Shown piece after piece: positions 37,102 to 50,615 of a DNA stretch of 64,000 bases. The stretch lies in NCBI GenBank assembly GCA_013397935.1, contig VZRN01005002.1, positions 1,028,853 through 1,092,852 on the forward strand, written 5' to 3'. A program made the position numbers and the translations under genes. This DNA comes from Dasyornis broadbenti (Eukaryota; Chordata; Aves; Passeriformes; Dasyornithidae). The notes beneath the pieces were generated by a model, which made no database searches, was not told the origin of the DNA, and saw only the letters and a list, made by a program, of their open reading frames with translations. Each line of letters begins with the position of its first letter. Within the stretch, counting starts at the first letter, position 1.

Positions 37102-40100
37102 AGTGATGGTGAATGATCTTCATCAGAAGAGCTGCTCCAGTGAGAGCTCACATGATGGATGTAGGCTTGGTGTCAGGATGAGCTCATGTTACTTTAAGCA
37201 GATATGCTAAGCCAGACGACCAGCAAAAGTCTGACTATGAACAAAGGAGAACACTGCCAGTGTAATGTACTGGTACAATTATTGTGGAGAAGCTTTCTTA
37301 GTGCGCTTCTAATCAGGAAAAGATTAGAGTAACGATTGAAGACAGATAACCAGTCTTAAACTACTGGATTTGAAATTTCCCACTTCCCTGTGATCTCTTT
37401 GTGGCAAGTTCTTAAAGCTGAGTGCTCTAGGAACAGGGATTTGATACATTTTCCTGAAAGCAGGGCAGGAATCTGGTAAAGTGATTTTCAAAGAATTTGG
37501 CCTTGAAAAGCAAAGGTCTGTGAAAAAGTAAGAGGAATTTTATCTTGAATGGAATGCTAGATACGAATTTCTGGTTTCAGATTATTCCAGTTTCTGTGGA
37601 TTCTGTTATCTGTGTCTAGCAGATGACAGCATTTAAATCCCAAGACTCTGTCTTTTCTTATTTCACCGGTCTCAATGTTTTGAGGCTACATGATTGCTTC
37701 TCACTGCTGGTAGAAATACATGAAGTACTACTTTCTGTTAGTGTTGCAGTCCTCTTTTTTTTTGTCAGTAAGCCTAATACACTGTAACAAAATATTCCTA
37801 CTAGTTATTTTCACAAGGTCTGCTCAGATCTCTACCTCAATTGGTATGAAGAAGGAAAGCACACAGTCAGATTTAGACCTTTAACATTGTCCCTAGCTGT
37901 CATCCACACCCATGGGCCATTGGGCATAGCTCTTTACTCTCTCAGCTACCAAGCCTGGGTTCCCTTCACTGCTGTTCTTAGCTTCACTTGTAGCTGAAAG
38001 AAAGCATTAGATTTTAGACAAAATTTTTCCTCCTGCTGGGACAGGACTCCTGTTGATGGTCCATAGCCATATGATACTGGATGTTTTCTATTTCACTTGA
38101 TGAACTGCATCACAAAAAGTTAGAGTTTCATCCAAAATTGACTTGGGCAAATGTACACCTGAGGGAGCAAAGATGACTTAAAAAGTAATGTATTAGTGTG
38201 CTGTCCCAGGAAGTGTGCACTCTGAACCCCTTTCTGAAGTACTACTGTTTCCTGGCTGCTTCACATGGCCATACTCAGTTATTCCTTTCGTAGCAGTGCT
38301 CTTGAGTCTATTGAATTGAAGAGGCATCCAGTTCTATTATTGCTGTTACCGTGAAAAGGATTGCATTGTTTGATGACTAGGGTGAGAACGGAGCAGAACA
38401 GAGTAGTTGAAGTTCTTTGTATGTAGCTAGGCTATTTCCCTCCCTTTCTCCATTCAAAATGAACATGTTGACTAATATTGATGATGCCTCCTGGATATCA
38501 CATATCACTTCTTGGAAGTGCAGACAGTGGCTGGAAGTAGTAGTTTGTAGACCATTCTCAGCTACTTTTTTTGACCATCAGATCCATGGACCACAAGTGA
38601 AGCAATGCTGCTTCAAAGGATTCCGTGTGAGTTGGTGGTGAAGTTCTACTTCAGGACAGGGCATGGCAAGACAGCAACTTGACACAGAAGGTCGCTCTCA
38701 CTCTCCTTTGCTGTACTCTCCTTGCCAGGATGTATCTTGGAGGAGGTCTTTGGTAGAAGGAGGTGGAGTAAACCTGACTGTCCTGCATAACTGCCTGCAG
38801 GAAAGTGCAGAAAAATGAATGACGTGGCTTTTCCATGTAAACACCTGCTGCTGGGAACCTGTGTAATTAAAAATGAACAATTGTGTGGGTCTTTCTTGTC
38901 ATCCATTGGAGAGAGTTCATGTGGATCAGTGAACAGGAACTGAATGACAGCTGAGGTGTTCCCCCTATCAAATCACTCATGAAAGCCCCTGAGAATCCCA
39001 GTGGTAGATCTCTGTGTTTCCCCTTAAAAACTGTGCCCCAGACAAGCCAACCTGCTTCAAAAAGAGCTACTTCAGTGCCTACTTTGCCAGTGAACTCTCT
39101 TTCAGCTCTGTAATATTCTTTTTTCATCTATGAGAGTTCCTCTCACCAGAAATGAAGGCTATTAGAAAGGTATCACTGGTAGATCGTCTCTTTTCCAGAG
39201 ATAAAATGCTTCTTATCAGTAGGAGAATATATGTTACTGTTATCTGAAACAAGAGTCTGCTGTCTGGTTCCTTTGATTCAGAGGAGCTTCTGTTGTCCTG
39301 GTACATTCAAAGGCACAAGATCAGTCTGTAAGGAATTGGTTTATTACGGTGCAGAAGTAGCTGAATCAGGGTGCCTTTGTAGAAGCTTAGTACTTCAAAT
39401 GGCTTAGGATAAAAATGAGAGGAAGAGCTCCTGGTCTGTGCTGGAGTAGTTGGCATTCTGGACAAGACCAGTCTGCAGAGAAGGCTGTGACAGCCCCACG
39501 CTAAACCACCATGGCAGCACCCTGCATGCTTGTGTGGTGGTGTTACAACCAGCTCAGGGCAGGCTTTTTGACCCTAGCAATGGCTAGTGGTAATTTTGGC
39601 CAAATTGTTTTGATTTCCCTTGGTGTTCAGTATATGAAGGCGCTTATAATATTGGCAAATCCCACTCTAAAGGGTAAGTGATACAATACATTAAACACAA
39701 ATCGGTGCTATAACTTAGCCTTAAATTTAGGTTTAAAGGTAGACAGTCTGATTAAAGCTAAAAGGTCATTATTTTACATTGTGGAATTTTATTTGTAGCT
39801 ATAAATCATAACACAATTTGTGGAAGGAAAAAAGTTATTAAACTGGCAATATTTATTCCAATAAGGTGCGTTAAATGCAGCACGTAGTTCTGAGTTATGA
39901 TAGTCAGGGAAAGGAGCCAAATCACTCTGCTAAAAATTAGTTTGCCAATAATTTTACACAACGATGACAGCGTAGCTTCAAAAACAAATCCTTTATAGGG
40001 AAATAGGATGGCTGCATGACAGAATCTCTAAGCTATGAATTCTCCACAGCTCATGGACCAGGAACTGCTTTAACAATTAGTCTCCAGGGATGTTTTTTCC

Positions 40101-41059
40101 CAGAAGTGAGACAATGGCTGCTGTCTGTAACTGAAAGGTCATTCAGTATCATAAACTGGACATAAGAACTGAAGAATTCTGATTTTTAAGTCAGAAAGAT
40201 TCCTGCTGCCTTATTGCCATGATCTGCTTAGTAGGTTTAACTATACTCACTGCCATTGTTTGTGAAGATGAGGTGGGAATGATAACCACACAAGGATATT
40301 GCTGCACATTAGTAAATAAGCTCTGGGGTCTTTTTACTTGGCAGAAGGCGCACATGCCACATTCATAACACACATTAGAGAATGGCTCGAAAGAGGCTCG
40401 GAAACTCTGCCTGAATTAAAATTTGACCAATGAGCATAATGACTCAAAAGTAACCTGGCAGATTTTGCCACAGTGCTGCATCTTCTGCCTTGCTCAGGTC
40501 TGTGTTTCTGTGACTGCTGAATTCACACAAAAGCTCCTTGTTTTGTACGCTAGTCATCATTTCAAAATAATGCAGAAAAAGGGGTGTTTCGTGTTCCTTT
40601 TTAGAAGAGGGCTCATGTTAGAGACCTGCCTTGGTGCAGTACCTTTTGCCAGCTTGCTGAGCAGAGCATCTCAGGGACTCTCACTACAGCAGACTGTAAG
40701 TAACAAGAACCAAGCAGCAATGCCCACTAAATCTTGGTTACTCATTTAGTAAAGAGTTGTGCTCTCTTAAATGTGCTGAAAAGTTTTTGAGATTTCCAGA
40801 GATTTTCAGCAGTGCACCATTTTTGAAGCTAATCATCTTTTCCAGCCATTTTAGAAGCTTTGCCAGTCCAGCTGGCACAGGTCACTGGCTGCCTGAGGAT
40901 GAAGCTGGTGATCACAGGCAGGCACAGTTCTGCTCTTTGACAGAGAGGGATTTAGAAATAAGATGAGGTGGTGCTGTTTGTATCTAAGAGTAAGCGTGCA
41001 GATGTCTGAGGAAGGTGTTTGCATCTCATGTAAACATTGTTCTTATATTTTTGTTGTAG

Positions 41060-41211
41060 AAGATGATGTGTCAAATGTACAAATAATGTGTGCCTGGTGC
41101 CAGAAAGTTGGAATCAAGCGCTATTCCCTGAGTATGGGAAGTGAAGTGAAATGCTTCTGCAGCGAGAAGTGCTTTGCAGCTTGCCGAAGAGCATATTTCA
41201 AGAGAAACAAG
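41060..41211 (+). CDS. SOBP: SOBP coding exon with first FCS-type zinc finger (probably exon 4)
   Basis: 152 bases between a TTGTTGTAG acceptor and a GTAAGA donor. Two bases complete a Glu codon. The peptide runs EDDVSNVQIMCAWCQKVGIK, then RYSLSMGSEVKCFCSEKCFA and ACRRAYFKRNK, ending in phase 0. The CAWC pair and the downstream CFCSEKCF cluster form the first FCS-type (MYM-like) zinc finger of SOBP, thought to mediate protein or nucleic-acid contacts. The conservation with mammals that I recall is essentially complete here. The next exon, which in other species begins Ala-Arg-Asp-Glu-Asp and holds the second finger, is not in this window. Confidence 0.97.
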
Positions 41212-42291
41212 GTAAGAGAAATAAGGAAAGATGTAACCTACACAGACATGGCTTTAATCAGGCCCGGCCTGAGTCTCTTTTAGCGTCTAATAGAAACTCT
41301 TTTCTTTTGTTTTCTCTGTTCACCTAGTCCCTCCACTTTCCATTTGTATTGTCTGTTGGACTGTCAGCCCTTTACTAACCTTCTTTCTTCAGTTTCTCTC
41401 AGCTTGATACTTGGGTTTTGTGAGAGTCAGGGAATTTAAATACTAATAAGCATTAACATAAAACTTCAAATTTGGCCTCAGAATCTCAGGATACTTCCTA
41501 CATATACACAACTAAGAGGAGGTATCATAGAAATAGAGTAGAAGAGGGTGGTGTATGACAGTGCCACCAAGTCCTATGGCACTGAGATCATGGCCAATGG
41601 GTAAATGCTTTTAGGGCCTACATCTCAGTCCCATCACAATAGTGCACATCTTTTCACTGCTGCTAGTGAGCTCTAGTTTCATTCTTTAAAAGTGTATAAT
41701 TTTAAATAAATTATCATTGCTACAAAATTCAGATACTATACAGATTTTGGGTTGGGGTAAGCAATGTTAGAACATCTAGAGTAACGTGAAAGCTCCTCCT
41801 ACTCAATTTAAATTTAACTCAGTCTAAAATTAGAAAGCAATCCTAATATTGAATGTCTACAAAAATTGCGGTAATCACTGAAGCACAGTGCCTGAAAATG
41901 CCCTCTAGGTTACTTCAGCAGCTGTTTTTCTGCAGCAGAATTTGTAACATATCATTTAAGGAAAAATAGGGAAGAAACACTTCAAATTTTTAGTTGTTAA
42001 AAAAGTAGCTGTGTCCTTTTGGTGCTTAATAGTGTGAGGCTTTGGGTAGCTTTATTGTCTTAGAAATGTTTATCTTTCATAAAACCCTTTAAATTTTGGT
42101 TTCCTAAATGATGCCATTTTCCCTTATGCTTCAGAACATTCCAAGCCTATCCAGTTCAAACTGACTTCAGGTCTCTAAATCTGGTCTTTTACATGTCATA
42201 ATAACACATAAGTACATATGGATTCTAGACTCAAGATACAATGTTATAGCAAATTAACCTCCTTTATAAATTTGGGTCACATCATCCTGCC

Positions 42292-42306
42292 AAAAAAAAA
42301 AAAAAA
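42292..42306. repeat. Poly-A run (15 nt)
   Basis: Homopolymer after CTGCC in intronic DNA. No retroelement body is recognised upstream. Confidence 0.85.
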
Positions 42307-43100
42307 GCCTGAAGAATTAGGTTGCAAAAATCAGTAGAGTGGAATTTTAGTGGCAGTCTTGGAGAATCAAGCTCATAGTGTCTACTGGAGCAGACAGGCA
42401 AGTAAAAGTCACATGAGTCTTCTGTGAAGAGTGTTATTTACATCCTTTTTATCCAGAAAAAGTGTAGAGAAGGGAAATAACGTGCTGCTTAGATGCTCCT
42501 CATTTGAAAATAAATTCTCATGGATGTATGTGCATGTGCACACACAGACCAGACACTCTGGGCTGACAGGATAAAAATCTCTGTCAGCTGATGCTCCTGT
42601 GACTTCCAGTCACAAATTTACATGGATGATTCATAATAATGGAGGCATTGTCAGTGATCCTGGTTAGGTGGTCCTGTGTGTCTAGAATTGAGTACCAGAT
42701 AATTTGGGAAACCTTGGAGAGGCAGATGAAAGAACTTGGTATATTCTTTTTCACCTATAGCTTAGATCCTGAAATAGGAAGTTTAGATTTCCACTAAATA
42801 AAAATAAATGCACGTTAACAAAATGCATAGGTGTACTTCAACCTTCTAGTAACCCATTAGTAGCAGGACTCAGTACTAGTTTATGACCATGAATTTAATC
42901 AGTGAGGCAGTATATGAAAAAGTTCCCTTTTACCTGACTTACTATTTATTACCCTTGTGCTTTATTGGAGGTGTCCTTGTCCTTGTATTATGAGAAGGGA
43001 TGAATTAGAGCTTCACATTCTCCTTGGTTCCCTTTCTGACACCTCTGCTAATTTCTTCTGGAAGATGCTGAATATTTCCATCCAGAAAGCTCTCTGTATT

Positions 43101-43160
43101 CATTATTTTGTGTATGTGTGTGTATATCTATATATATGCACACATATACATATGTAAACA
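43101..43160. repeat. TG/TA-rich microsatellite with imperfect dyad
   Basis: A TGTATGTGTGTGTATATC stretch, then TATATATATG and CACACATATACATATG. The TG-rich left half and CA-rich right half form an imperfect inverted repeat around the TA core. Confidence 0.8.
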
Positions 43161-46073
43161 CAATAGATGGTTCTAATATTTTCATATACTGTCATATCCC
43201 TGTGAAATGTTCTATTATTCACTACAGAGGTTTCAAACTAACAAAATGTCATATGGGAGGACTTGGCAAAACATGGTGAGAAAACATTATTGATAACATG
43301 TTAATTGGCTCTGCTTCAAAACTAAGCCAGTGAGTTAAATTTCTTTCTCTTTGGACCTGTGGAACCTGGAATTTCACAGGATCTGACTGAATGGGGAAAC
43401 CAGTAGCTGCACCTTGCATGTGTGTTTGTGGCATTAAATGGTCAGGGGATAGAATATTTAGGAAGTGTTGCTGTTAAATTAAGACAAGCACAGTAGAACT
43501 CAGCAGATCATCATGCTCCTTATTTTGTGCTTTGCCTGTTAGTAACAGAGTGGAGTCTTGAGGAATAAGATCAAAAGAACCAGGCTGCAATAGTTTCAGA
43601 TTTAACTGCTGACCTTTGCTCTGTTACTGCTATTCCAACAGTGTACCTGTCTTCTCCATGAGTCTAATGCTTATTTATGTATTTTAAGGAGTTATGCCAC
43701 TCTACACTTTCTCATTTTTCAAACAGAGGAGCAAAACAGTCACGTTTCACCTGCCTTGTGCATGCTTTAAACAGCGGATCTCTGCCACAATATAGTGTTG
43801 TATTACATTAAATATGTACAGCTGCTGCGTTTCTGGGAGCTGATAGGACTTTGTGGTCACTTTATTTAAAGCTTGAATTTCCTAATGGATCACGTTAAGC
43901 AGTCTTCCCTCCTTCCCCTAGATAAGAAGTGCTGTAATAAGTGCATGCCTCAAATGATAGGACTGTTTAAGCAGTAAAGAATAAGTCATCACTAATGTCT
44001 CAAAACAGCACTAAGTAGTGCTGTAAATTATCCATCCCTGAATGACAATTGCTGTGTTCAGAATAAGGACTTTTGTAATCATCTGAATAAAAAAATCTTC
44101 CCCCATACACAGGGCAAATGCACACTGCAGTGCTGCATGCCACAGATTCCCACCTGGGAGAAGGCTTGACATGAGACCACACTGAAGTGCCCTGAAAGTG
44201 CTCCAGAAAGCCCCAGGTCAGCTGGGCACTGGCTGGTCCCGACTTCTAACTCCCTCCCAGCACTCTCCTGCACTAGGTTTAGCAAGAGTAGCAACATGCT
44301 GGAATAAGCTGGTACCTTCCTGGCCTTGGGAGCTTTTGAACCCAAGCAGTTAAGTCAGAGGTGCCTATCAGGCTTTCCTGCCTTTTGTCCTGCTGGAGTC
44401 GTGGTCTATTTGTGCTCCAGAAGTATCTTGTGCATCCATACATAGCCAGGGTTGTCAGAGAGTTTTGTGCCTGGAATGGGAAGCTTGTAAGGAGAAAGAC
44501 TGGTGCAACTTTAAGTTGCTTTTTTCATAAGAAATGCAAATTTTGCTCCAGGTATTTTGAAGTCATAACCATTTAAAATTTTATCAGCCAGCAGCCATGC
44601 CTTGCAAGAATAGAAATATATATTTTGAATTTATAAAGGCTCTCCCAACAGAGTAAGTTTATCTAAATTATCAGAAATAAATGAACAAAAAATTGAGGGC
44701 TTTACCTCATTAAGCAAAACCCAACGTATTTAGATAAGACCCAATTTAGAAAGAAACCTAAAAATACCCCCACTGCCACTTCCAAACAAAAATGACCCAA
44801 ATCTGCATTTCTGCCCCTGTTTTGTCCAGTTTGCCTAGTCAAATACACATAATGAGTACTGTAAAATGATAGCCTGTTGTGTATAATAATACTGATTAAA
44901 AGGAACCATTGCAGGAAAAGCAAGCATTTGGTACTGATGTTTGTAACTGAAGATCTAGGATTTGGATGCTCCCTTCTTAGATTGAATTTTATAGGCCAAC
45001 TATTACAAAGTTAAGTACCAAAGAGTCACGTAAGGGCAAAAAGCACTAGACCACCAAGTTTCAGAATATGAAATTTGAAGGGAACAATTGGACTTATAAT
45101 TGGATCCAGTGAGTCTGAAGCCTGAAAAGATTAATTTTGAAATGAATTTTATTGACTCAATGGGTCAGAAAACAAATTTATTATGACCAAATAGCCAAAT
45201 GCAGAATTAGGACTGATTTCACAGAGGTTATAAACTCTGTTCACAGATCTGTTAAAGAATAATTTACTTGATTTGGCTAAGACTTCAGAGATATAGTGAC
45301 TGGAAGGTTCTCAGGCAGTATTTTATACTTGACCTTGTTCCTGTTTCGCACTGCCTCTCAATTAGGAAGAAAGATGTTTTTGTTTACAGTGCAGTCCAAT
45401 TTCATTCATACTAATAAACAAATAGGCATAAATCAAAAAAGTAAAAGTACACTACTCTTTAGCACCATGAAGATGTAAGCAAGGATAGCTCTTTTGTCCC
45501 TGTAAAGTATAGTGATGGGTAGCACTGTGAGTAGGTAGTGCAGACAGGGAGTGTTCTTTAGGGTCTTTTATCTCACCTGTGTGCAAAAATGAATGTGGAT
45601 TATGAAATGGAGCTGTAAGAAGTCATACACATTTATTTAGTCTTGAGTTCTGTTGCATTAGACAACTCCTCACATTTTCAAGCTATATTTAAAGATGATA
45701 AAGTGCGTGCAACATCATAAAGCTTTAGCTCTCCTGCCTGCATAATTTTTTGGTTAATTAATGCCTATCACTATGTGATAAAATGGACATTTATATACAA
45801 ACACCTACTATAAGCGGGGAGTAAACAGCAGCTATCATTCCCAAAGATTATTTCTGAGGATCGACAGAGAAAGTTCTCTTGATTTCAAGCTTAATTGTGC
45901 AGCCTAACAGTGCATGAGAGATATTTAACAATCTCAATGTTAAGTCAATGAGTAATGGCAAAAAATTTCATCTCTTTCTTATATGTCTACAAAATTTAAT
46001 TTTTAAAATGATCATTATTCACTGAAATTTGGAAAATTGCTTAAAGCAACTTGATGCAAATAATGCCCTGACC

Positions 46074-46107
46074 AAAAAAAAAAAAAGAAAAAGAAAAAGA
46101 AAGAAAG
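46074..46107. repeat. A-rich purine tract
   Basis: An A run followed by AAAAG/AAAG repetition, all purine for about 34 bases. It generates a phenylalanine run in the minus-strand frame 46015-46566, which is not a gene. Confidence 0.85.
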
Positions 46108-46351
46108 CTTAGCTATTCCTTTAGACTCCCTTTCCATAATATGTTTTGAAACATGTGGGGCTCTGAACAGAAAATCTATTTCTCCTAGAGATTTAACTTG
46201 CATTAAGCAGGTGTTCAGAAAGGTCAGTGCAGAGCAGGTGTCCCCCCTTCTTTGCATGCAATTGTCCGTATTTGGTTCTGTGGAGCTGTAGAGAAAAGTA
46301 GGATTTAATAAATGGTTCACGACAGTGCTTCTGCTGCTTGGGTTTGCGTAG

Positions 46352-46407
46352 AACGTACGTGCGTGTATTTGTGTGTGCACATCTGCATGTGTGCGTGCGT
46401 GTATTTG
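46352..46407. repeat. Alternating GTGCGTGT/GTGTGCAC tract
   Basis: A mostly alternating purine-pyrimidine stretch with two copies of GTGCGTGTATTTG about 40 bases apart. Its composition favours Z-DNA. Frames on both strands (His/Thr-rich or Val/Cys-rich) are repeat artefacts. Confidence 0.75.
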
Positions 46408-47070
46408 CCACAGCAGCCAGTTAAAAAGGTTTCTTGCAAATGTTTGAAGGTAGAAGGGAAAAAGACAACAAACATCTCCATAGCTGTGATTGCTTTGTTG
46501 AGATATAAATGAGCACTGATGAGTGAATGCAGATGAGACGCTGAGTCTGCAGAGGAAACAGCTCAAGCGTGGGGCACAATTGCAAACTTCTTTGAGGAAC
46601 TGGCTGGAGAAGGAGGGATAAGGAAAATAACCTCATTCAGAAGATGTTTTTAAAGTTTGTGGAGGATTGAAGGCCACAGAGAGTGACCAAGAATCTGCAA
46701 CAGAGACTGAAATATTAAGAAAATCCTGAGCTGTGAAAGAAAGGGGTGGCTTTGGTTGGAAAGAAGATTGGCATCATTGTCTTGCTGTCATCAGCTGGCC
46801 TTGTAACTTCTACAGGATGCTAAACTCAGAGATCTCATAGAAATGCTTCCCTAAACCAAAGTCAGGATTTTTCATGATTAGAAGAGGCAAATGAAATTCC
46901 AAATAAACTTACTGAGGCCATCAGTCAGAATAGCTTGCTGCTCACCCACAGCAAAGCAAAATGTATTGCCATTGCTAACAATGAAATGGGCAGCAGCACC
47001 TGACTGATGCCACCAGTGACTTAATGAAGGGATCTGGCAAACCCAGCGTGCTTGTCAGTTTGCAAACTCA

Positions 47071-47090
47071 ATGGACATTTTAATGTCCAT
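47071..47090. repeat. 9-bp perfect inverted repeat
   Basis: ATGGACATT and AATGTCCAT flank a two-base TT centre, giving a near-perfect 20-base palindrome. It is seen directly; no function is assigned. Confidence 0.7.
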
Positions 47091-50000
47091 CTGCTGCCAT
47101 TTAATACTATAAATTTGAATCAAATTCTCATTGTCTGAATTACTAGCAGGTATCCAATCCAATTAAAAGGCGTGTTCACTTTTAATTTTAACCACCGTGT
47201 CACATTACATCAGTCGCGTTGCATTCTGGCTGCTTTGGTTATATCAAGATGAATATGCTAATTACAGCTGCCTCTTGGGGAGCAGGCATTTGTTTCAAAC
47301 AAAGCGACCAGTTTGTGCAAGGTGTCCTCACATCAGTTCTGGACAGCTTCAACGATTGTGCTTCTCCTTTTTCCCAGAAGCAGATTTTGTTTACATACAG
47401 ATGTTACAACAAAAAACCACTAATTGTGTTAGGACTTGACTGGAAATGCTTTTAAGTTTTTTTGCACTCTGGGTGAATGCAGTTTAGAGCAATGATTGAG
47501 ATTTAAATAGATGTTCTGACATCTTGGTATTGGAGAAGTGAAAGAAGGTGCTACCTACAGAGCAACTGAGGGAGAAATATGGCCAGTAGCCATTTTTCTT
47601 GAAGTTACTATGGAACTTTACTGAGGTCTTAAATCACTTAGGATGAATTTTTGAAGGGGAGAGGAAGACACTAGAGAATAAACAGATATTTTGCTCCTTT
47701 AAAAAGTTTGGCAAGATAGACTTCGTGATCTGCATCCAGGACATTTTTACATCACCAAGGGATTTTTGATTAAAGAGTTTGAATGAATAACAATGATGCA
47801 TTCAGAAAATGAGCAGATATAATACACATGGGTGCTTACTTTACCTCTGAACGCCTTTGGCTCCAACCTATGTGAGCTAGCCAATTGCTCAAAAAAAAAT
47901 ATGGCTCTCCTCTGTTTCGTGTTTCAGCTCAGGTTGCCTTAGATTAGCCTTGGCTTCATATGAAATTAGGTACCTTCTAGCTTTGTTGTCACATACTCAG
48001 TACAGAATGAGCATCAGGAACAGTCTTTATTCTGACAAAAGCTTAGGGTAGATCTCCAAAGTGAATCTAATTTGCACAGACTATATTTGGTGCCTCTCTT
48101 CCCTTCCCTAATGAACACATCAATCATTAATACTAATATGAGCTGGGCAAATAAAGAAATGTATATTAAATGTTTGTTCAAAAATATCATGACATTTGAA
48201 TAAATTATTGCCTTAATGCATCTGTTCATTTATCAGTCAGCTCATTAACTTAGGGAAATATTGAAAAAGGAGGTTGAGTATTTTTTTCTCTCTATGTATT
48301 TTTATTTGAAAACCAAAATCAAGCAAATATGGTTTTCAAAAATGTGTTTGGATTAGGAAGAATGTTGTGAGCAACACCATTCATGCACACTTTTGAAAGG
48401 GTGTGTGGAATACAGAAATTGCAATTAATGGTGTAGTTTAACAGGGCAAAATTCTGCCCAGGCATGTACCACGGTGGGCAGCAGTACAAATCTTGAGGGG
48501 CCCAGCTGAAGGTGGGAGGTAATTTCTACTCCTAAAGTGTCTCAGGAGCTGACATTGCTGTCACATTTCGCAAGTGGTGAAATAATTTGTACAGGTGAGG
48601 CAGCAGTTCAGTGGTATTGCGACATTTCTTGTCAGCTGACAGTCTGTGTTTAATCACTCTATTACTCTCCCAGTGTGGTGACTTTCCTCTCCATCAGCCA
48701 TAGAAATCTTGCAATAAATTCAAGGATGAAACTGAGTCAGACCAAGGGAGTAAATCACCTTGCCTATCTTTTTGGCCCTTTCTAGCTTGGAAAGTTTCAA
48801 CCCTTTTAGGTTTGTTTGCAAACATCTGCAGGTTTATGGGGAGATGGAAGAAACCCTTATACCCTTTGACCTTGAATTTGGCCTTGTGAGTTTAAACGAG
48901 GCTAGGAGAGGCCAAATGGATATAACTTATAATCTGCTGGATGAACAGGAAAATGTACTACTGGGGGTTGTTAGTTGAAGTCAATTTCTTGCCATAAATC
49001 AAGCCGTGCTCACTGTGCAAGTGTTAAACTTGATGGAAGAATGAGGTGGGTTTTATGGGGCAAAAGTCTGAAAATTTAAACTATCTTTCCTGTAGAAAAT
49101 TGTTTCTCCAATAACATTTGATCACTTGGTGACCAGATAAATTCAGTGACCAGCTGTGCTCTGTCAAAAACCCAAGCATTTACAACTCACCTATTTGAAT
49201 TTAAATTGAAAGTAAACATATGTTGTAAGTTGTCAGACTTGGTGCAATTTTGTATCTAAAATAAATGTACACATCTGTTTAATAATATTTAGAAACAGTC
49301 ATAAAGTATTTAATAGGTTTTTGGGTGAGGAATAACTGTGCAGGTGTGTGTCTTCAGATGTTTTTGGTTTATTTACTCTCCAGCCTAAGAAGCAGGAGGC
49401 CAGACCCTGTCTCTGTCACACAGAGGGGCTGGTGGAGATGCTGAGGCAGGAACCAGTCCTTTGGCTGGCACACACGGGACTAGGGGCAGACATGGCTCTC
49501 TTGCTGTCTGTTTACATCAGAAGCAGAGCAGAGCACCTCTCTGGCACTTCTCTGGGCTTTGCAAGGGGAAGGGTCTTTAGTGGGCCGTGGTAGCCTGGTG
49601 CAGCTTTACTGGGGAATGTGGGAAACCATTGAGGACTCAGCGTCTCCATCAGACTGGCTGACTGCAGTAATTTTCTTCCTATCACACAGATGGATGCAGC
49701 ACTGCAGTGTCCTGTAGGTCTGTGGCCCTTCTTTCCTTTGAAATTTGGAGTCTCAAATGAAAAGGGAAACCTGTTGAGTTAGAAATCAAACAACAACTCA
49801 GTCTCAGTTGCCCTTATTATTTGTAATTTAGGCCCCAGGCTTTCACAGTTGTGGTGCACAGTGCTACTAAAAATTAGGTGGAAGAGAGCTCCTAGAACTA
49901 AGTATAAGTCTTGAAAAGTTAATCTACAGATTAAACAGTGCACTATTTAAATATTTATGGGGAGGTAAGTTTGAATAATTTCATTGTGTAGTATTAATAA

Positions 50001-50543
50001 CGGTAGACTTGGGCTATTGTTGAATGGTTAAGTCTCATGCCTCCTTTTGCAGAAGTGATTTATCAGTATCAATACCTTGATAAGGCAACTCCCTACGAGT
50101 TTGGAGTAATGCACAAGCATTAAAAGAGCAAGTAGCTGTACTCCTAAGTTCAGTGTGTGAAGATGGTAACTTTGTCCTAAAGAAGAAGGACCAGGAGCTC
50201 TGAAAGACGAGGTTCTAAAATAACAATAAAAAGGGTTAACCAAGAGAAAGTTTAAAAAGGGGGAAAAAAGAAGCATTGAATCACTCTGGAGGCTATTTAA
50301 GAGCACCATATTAGATGCACAGATGGTATGTATACCTCTGAGCAAGGAAAAAGTAGAAAGGGGAGAGTAAATCTGGCATAGTTAAGTGAAGAAATGCATA
50401 AGCTTAAAGGGACACTGTCAACTTAAAAATCACACTTTTACTGGAAAATTTGTTACCTACTACTGTTACAAACAACACCTATGATTACTGTAACTGAAAG
50501 ATGAAACAAAAAAATTCCCTCTGCTTTTTTGTGTACTTCCTTT

Positions 50544-50615
50544 GGGCCTGATCCAGATTCCATTGGCATCAGTGGGTGACATCCCATTGCTTGTAATTAG
50601 CTTTAGATTAGGCCC
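50544..50615. mobile_element. Ancient palindromic repeat with GGGCCTGATC termini
   Basis: It starts GGGCCTGATCCAGATTCCAT and ends GATTAGGCCC. The termini match at 9 of 10 bases as inverted repeats across 72 bases, with a CCATTGGCATCAGTGGG-like inner part. It resembles an old amniote interspersed repeat (GGGCCTGATCC, CCCATTGAAGTCAATGG) that I recall from reptile genomes. The family name is unknown to me. Confidence 0.5.

Larger units (their letters stand above)
28954..41059 (+). other. SOBP: SOBP intron before the zinc-finger exon (12.1 kb)
   Basis: It runs from the GTAAAT donor to the TTTTTGTTGTAG acceptor. Recognisable contents are an ancient palindromic repeat (30187-30245), a (TTTTG)n tract (32190-32223), and a small Cys-pair plus coiled-coil frame that may be a retroelement ORF1 relic (36850-37101). 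The remaining sequence gives no gene. The larger frames (30241-30540, 32441-32800, 34203-34562 and 34939-35388, all plus strand) lack recognisable domains. Confidence 0.85.

Noticed and set aside
46015..46566. 183-codon minus-strand ORF
   Set aside because: It is held open by translated low-complexity tracts (poly-Phe from the A-rich run, His/Thr from the GT/GC tract).
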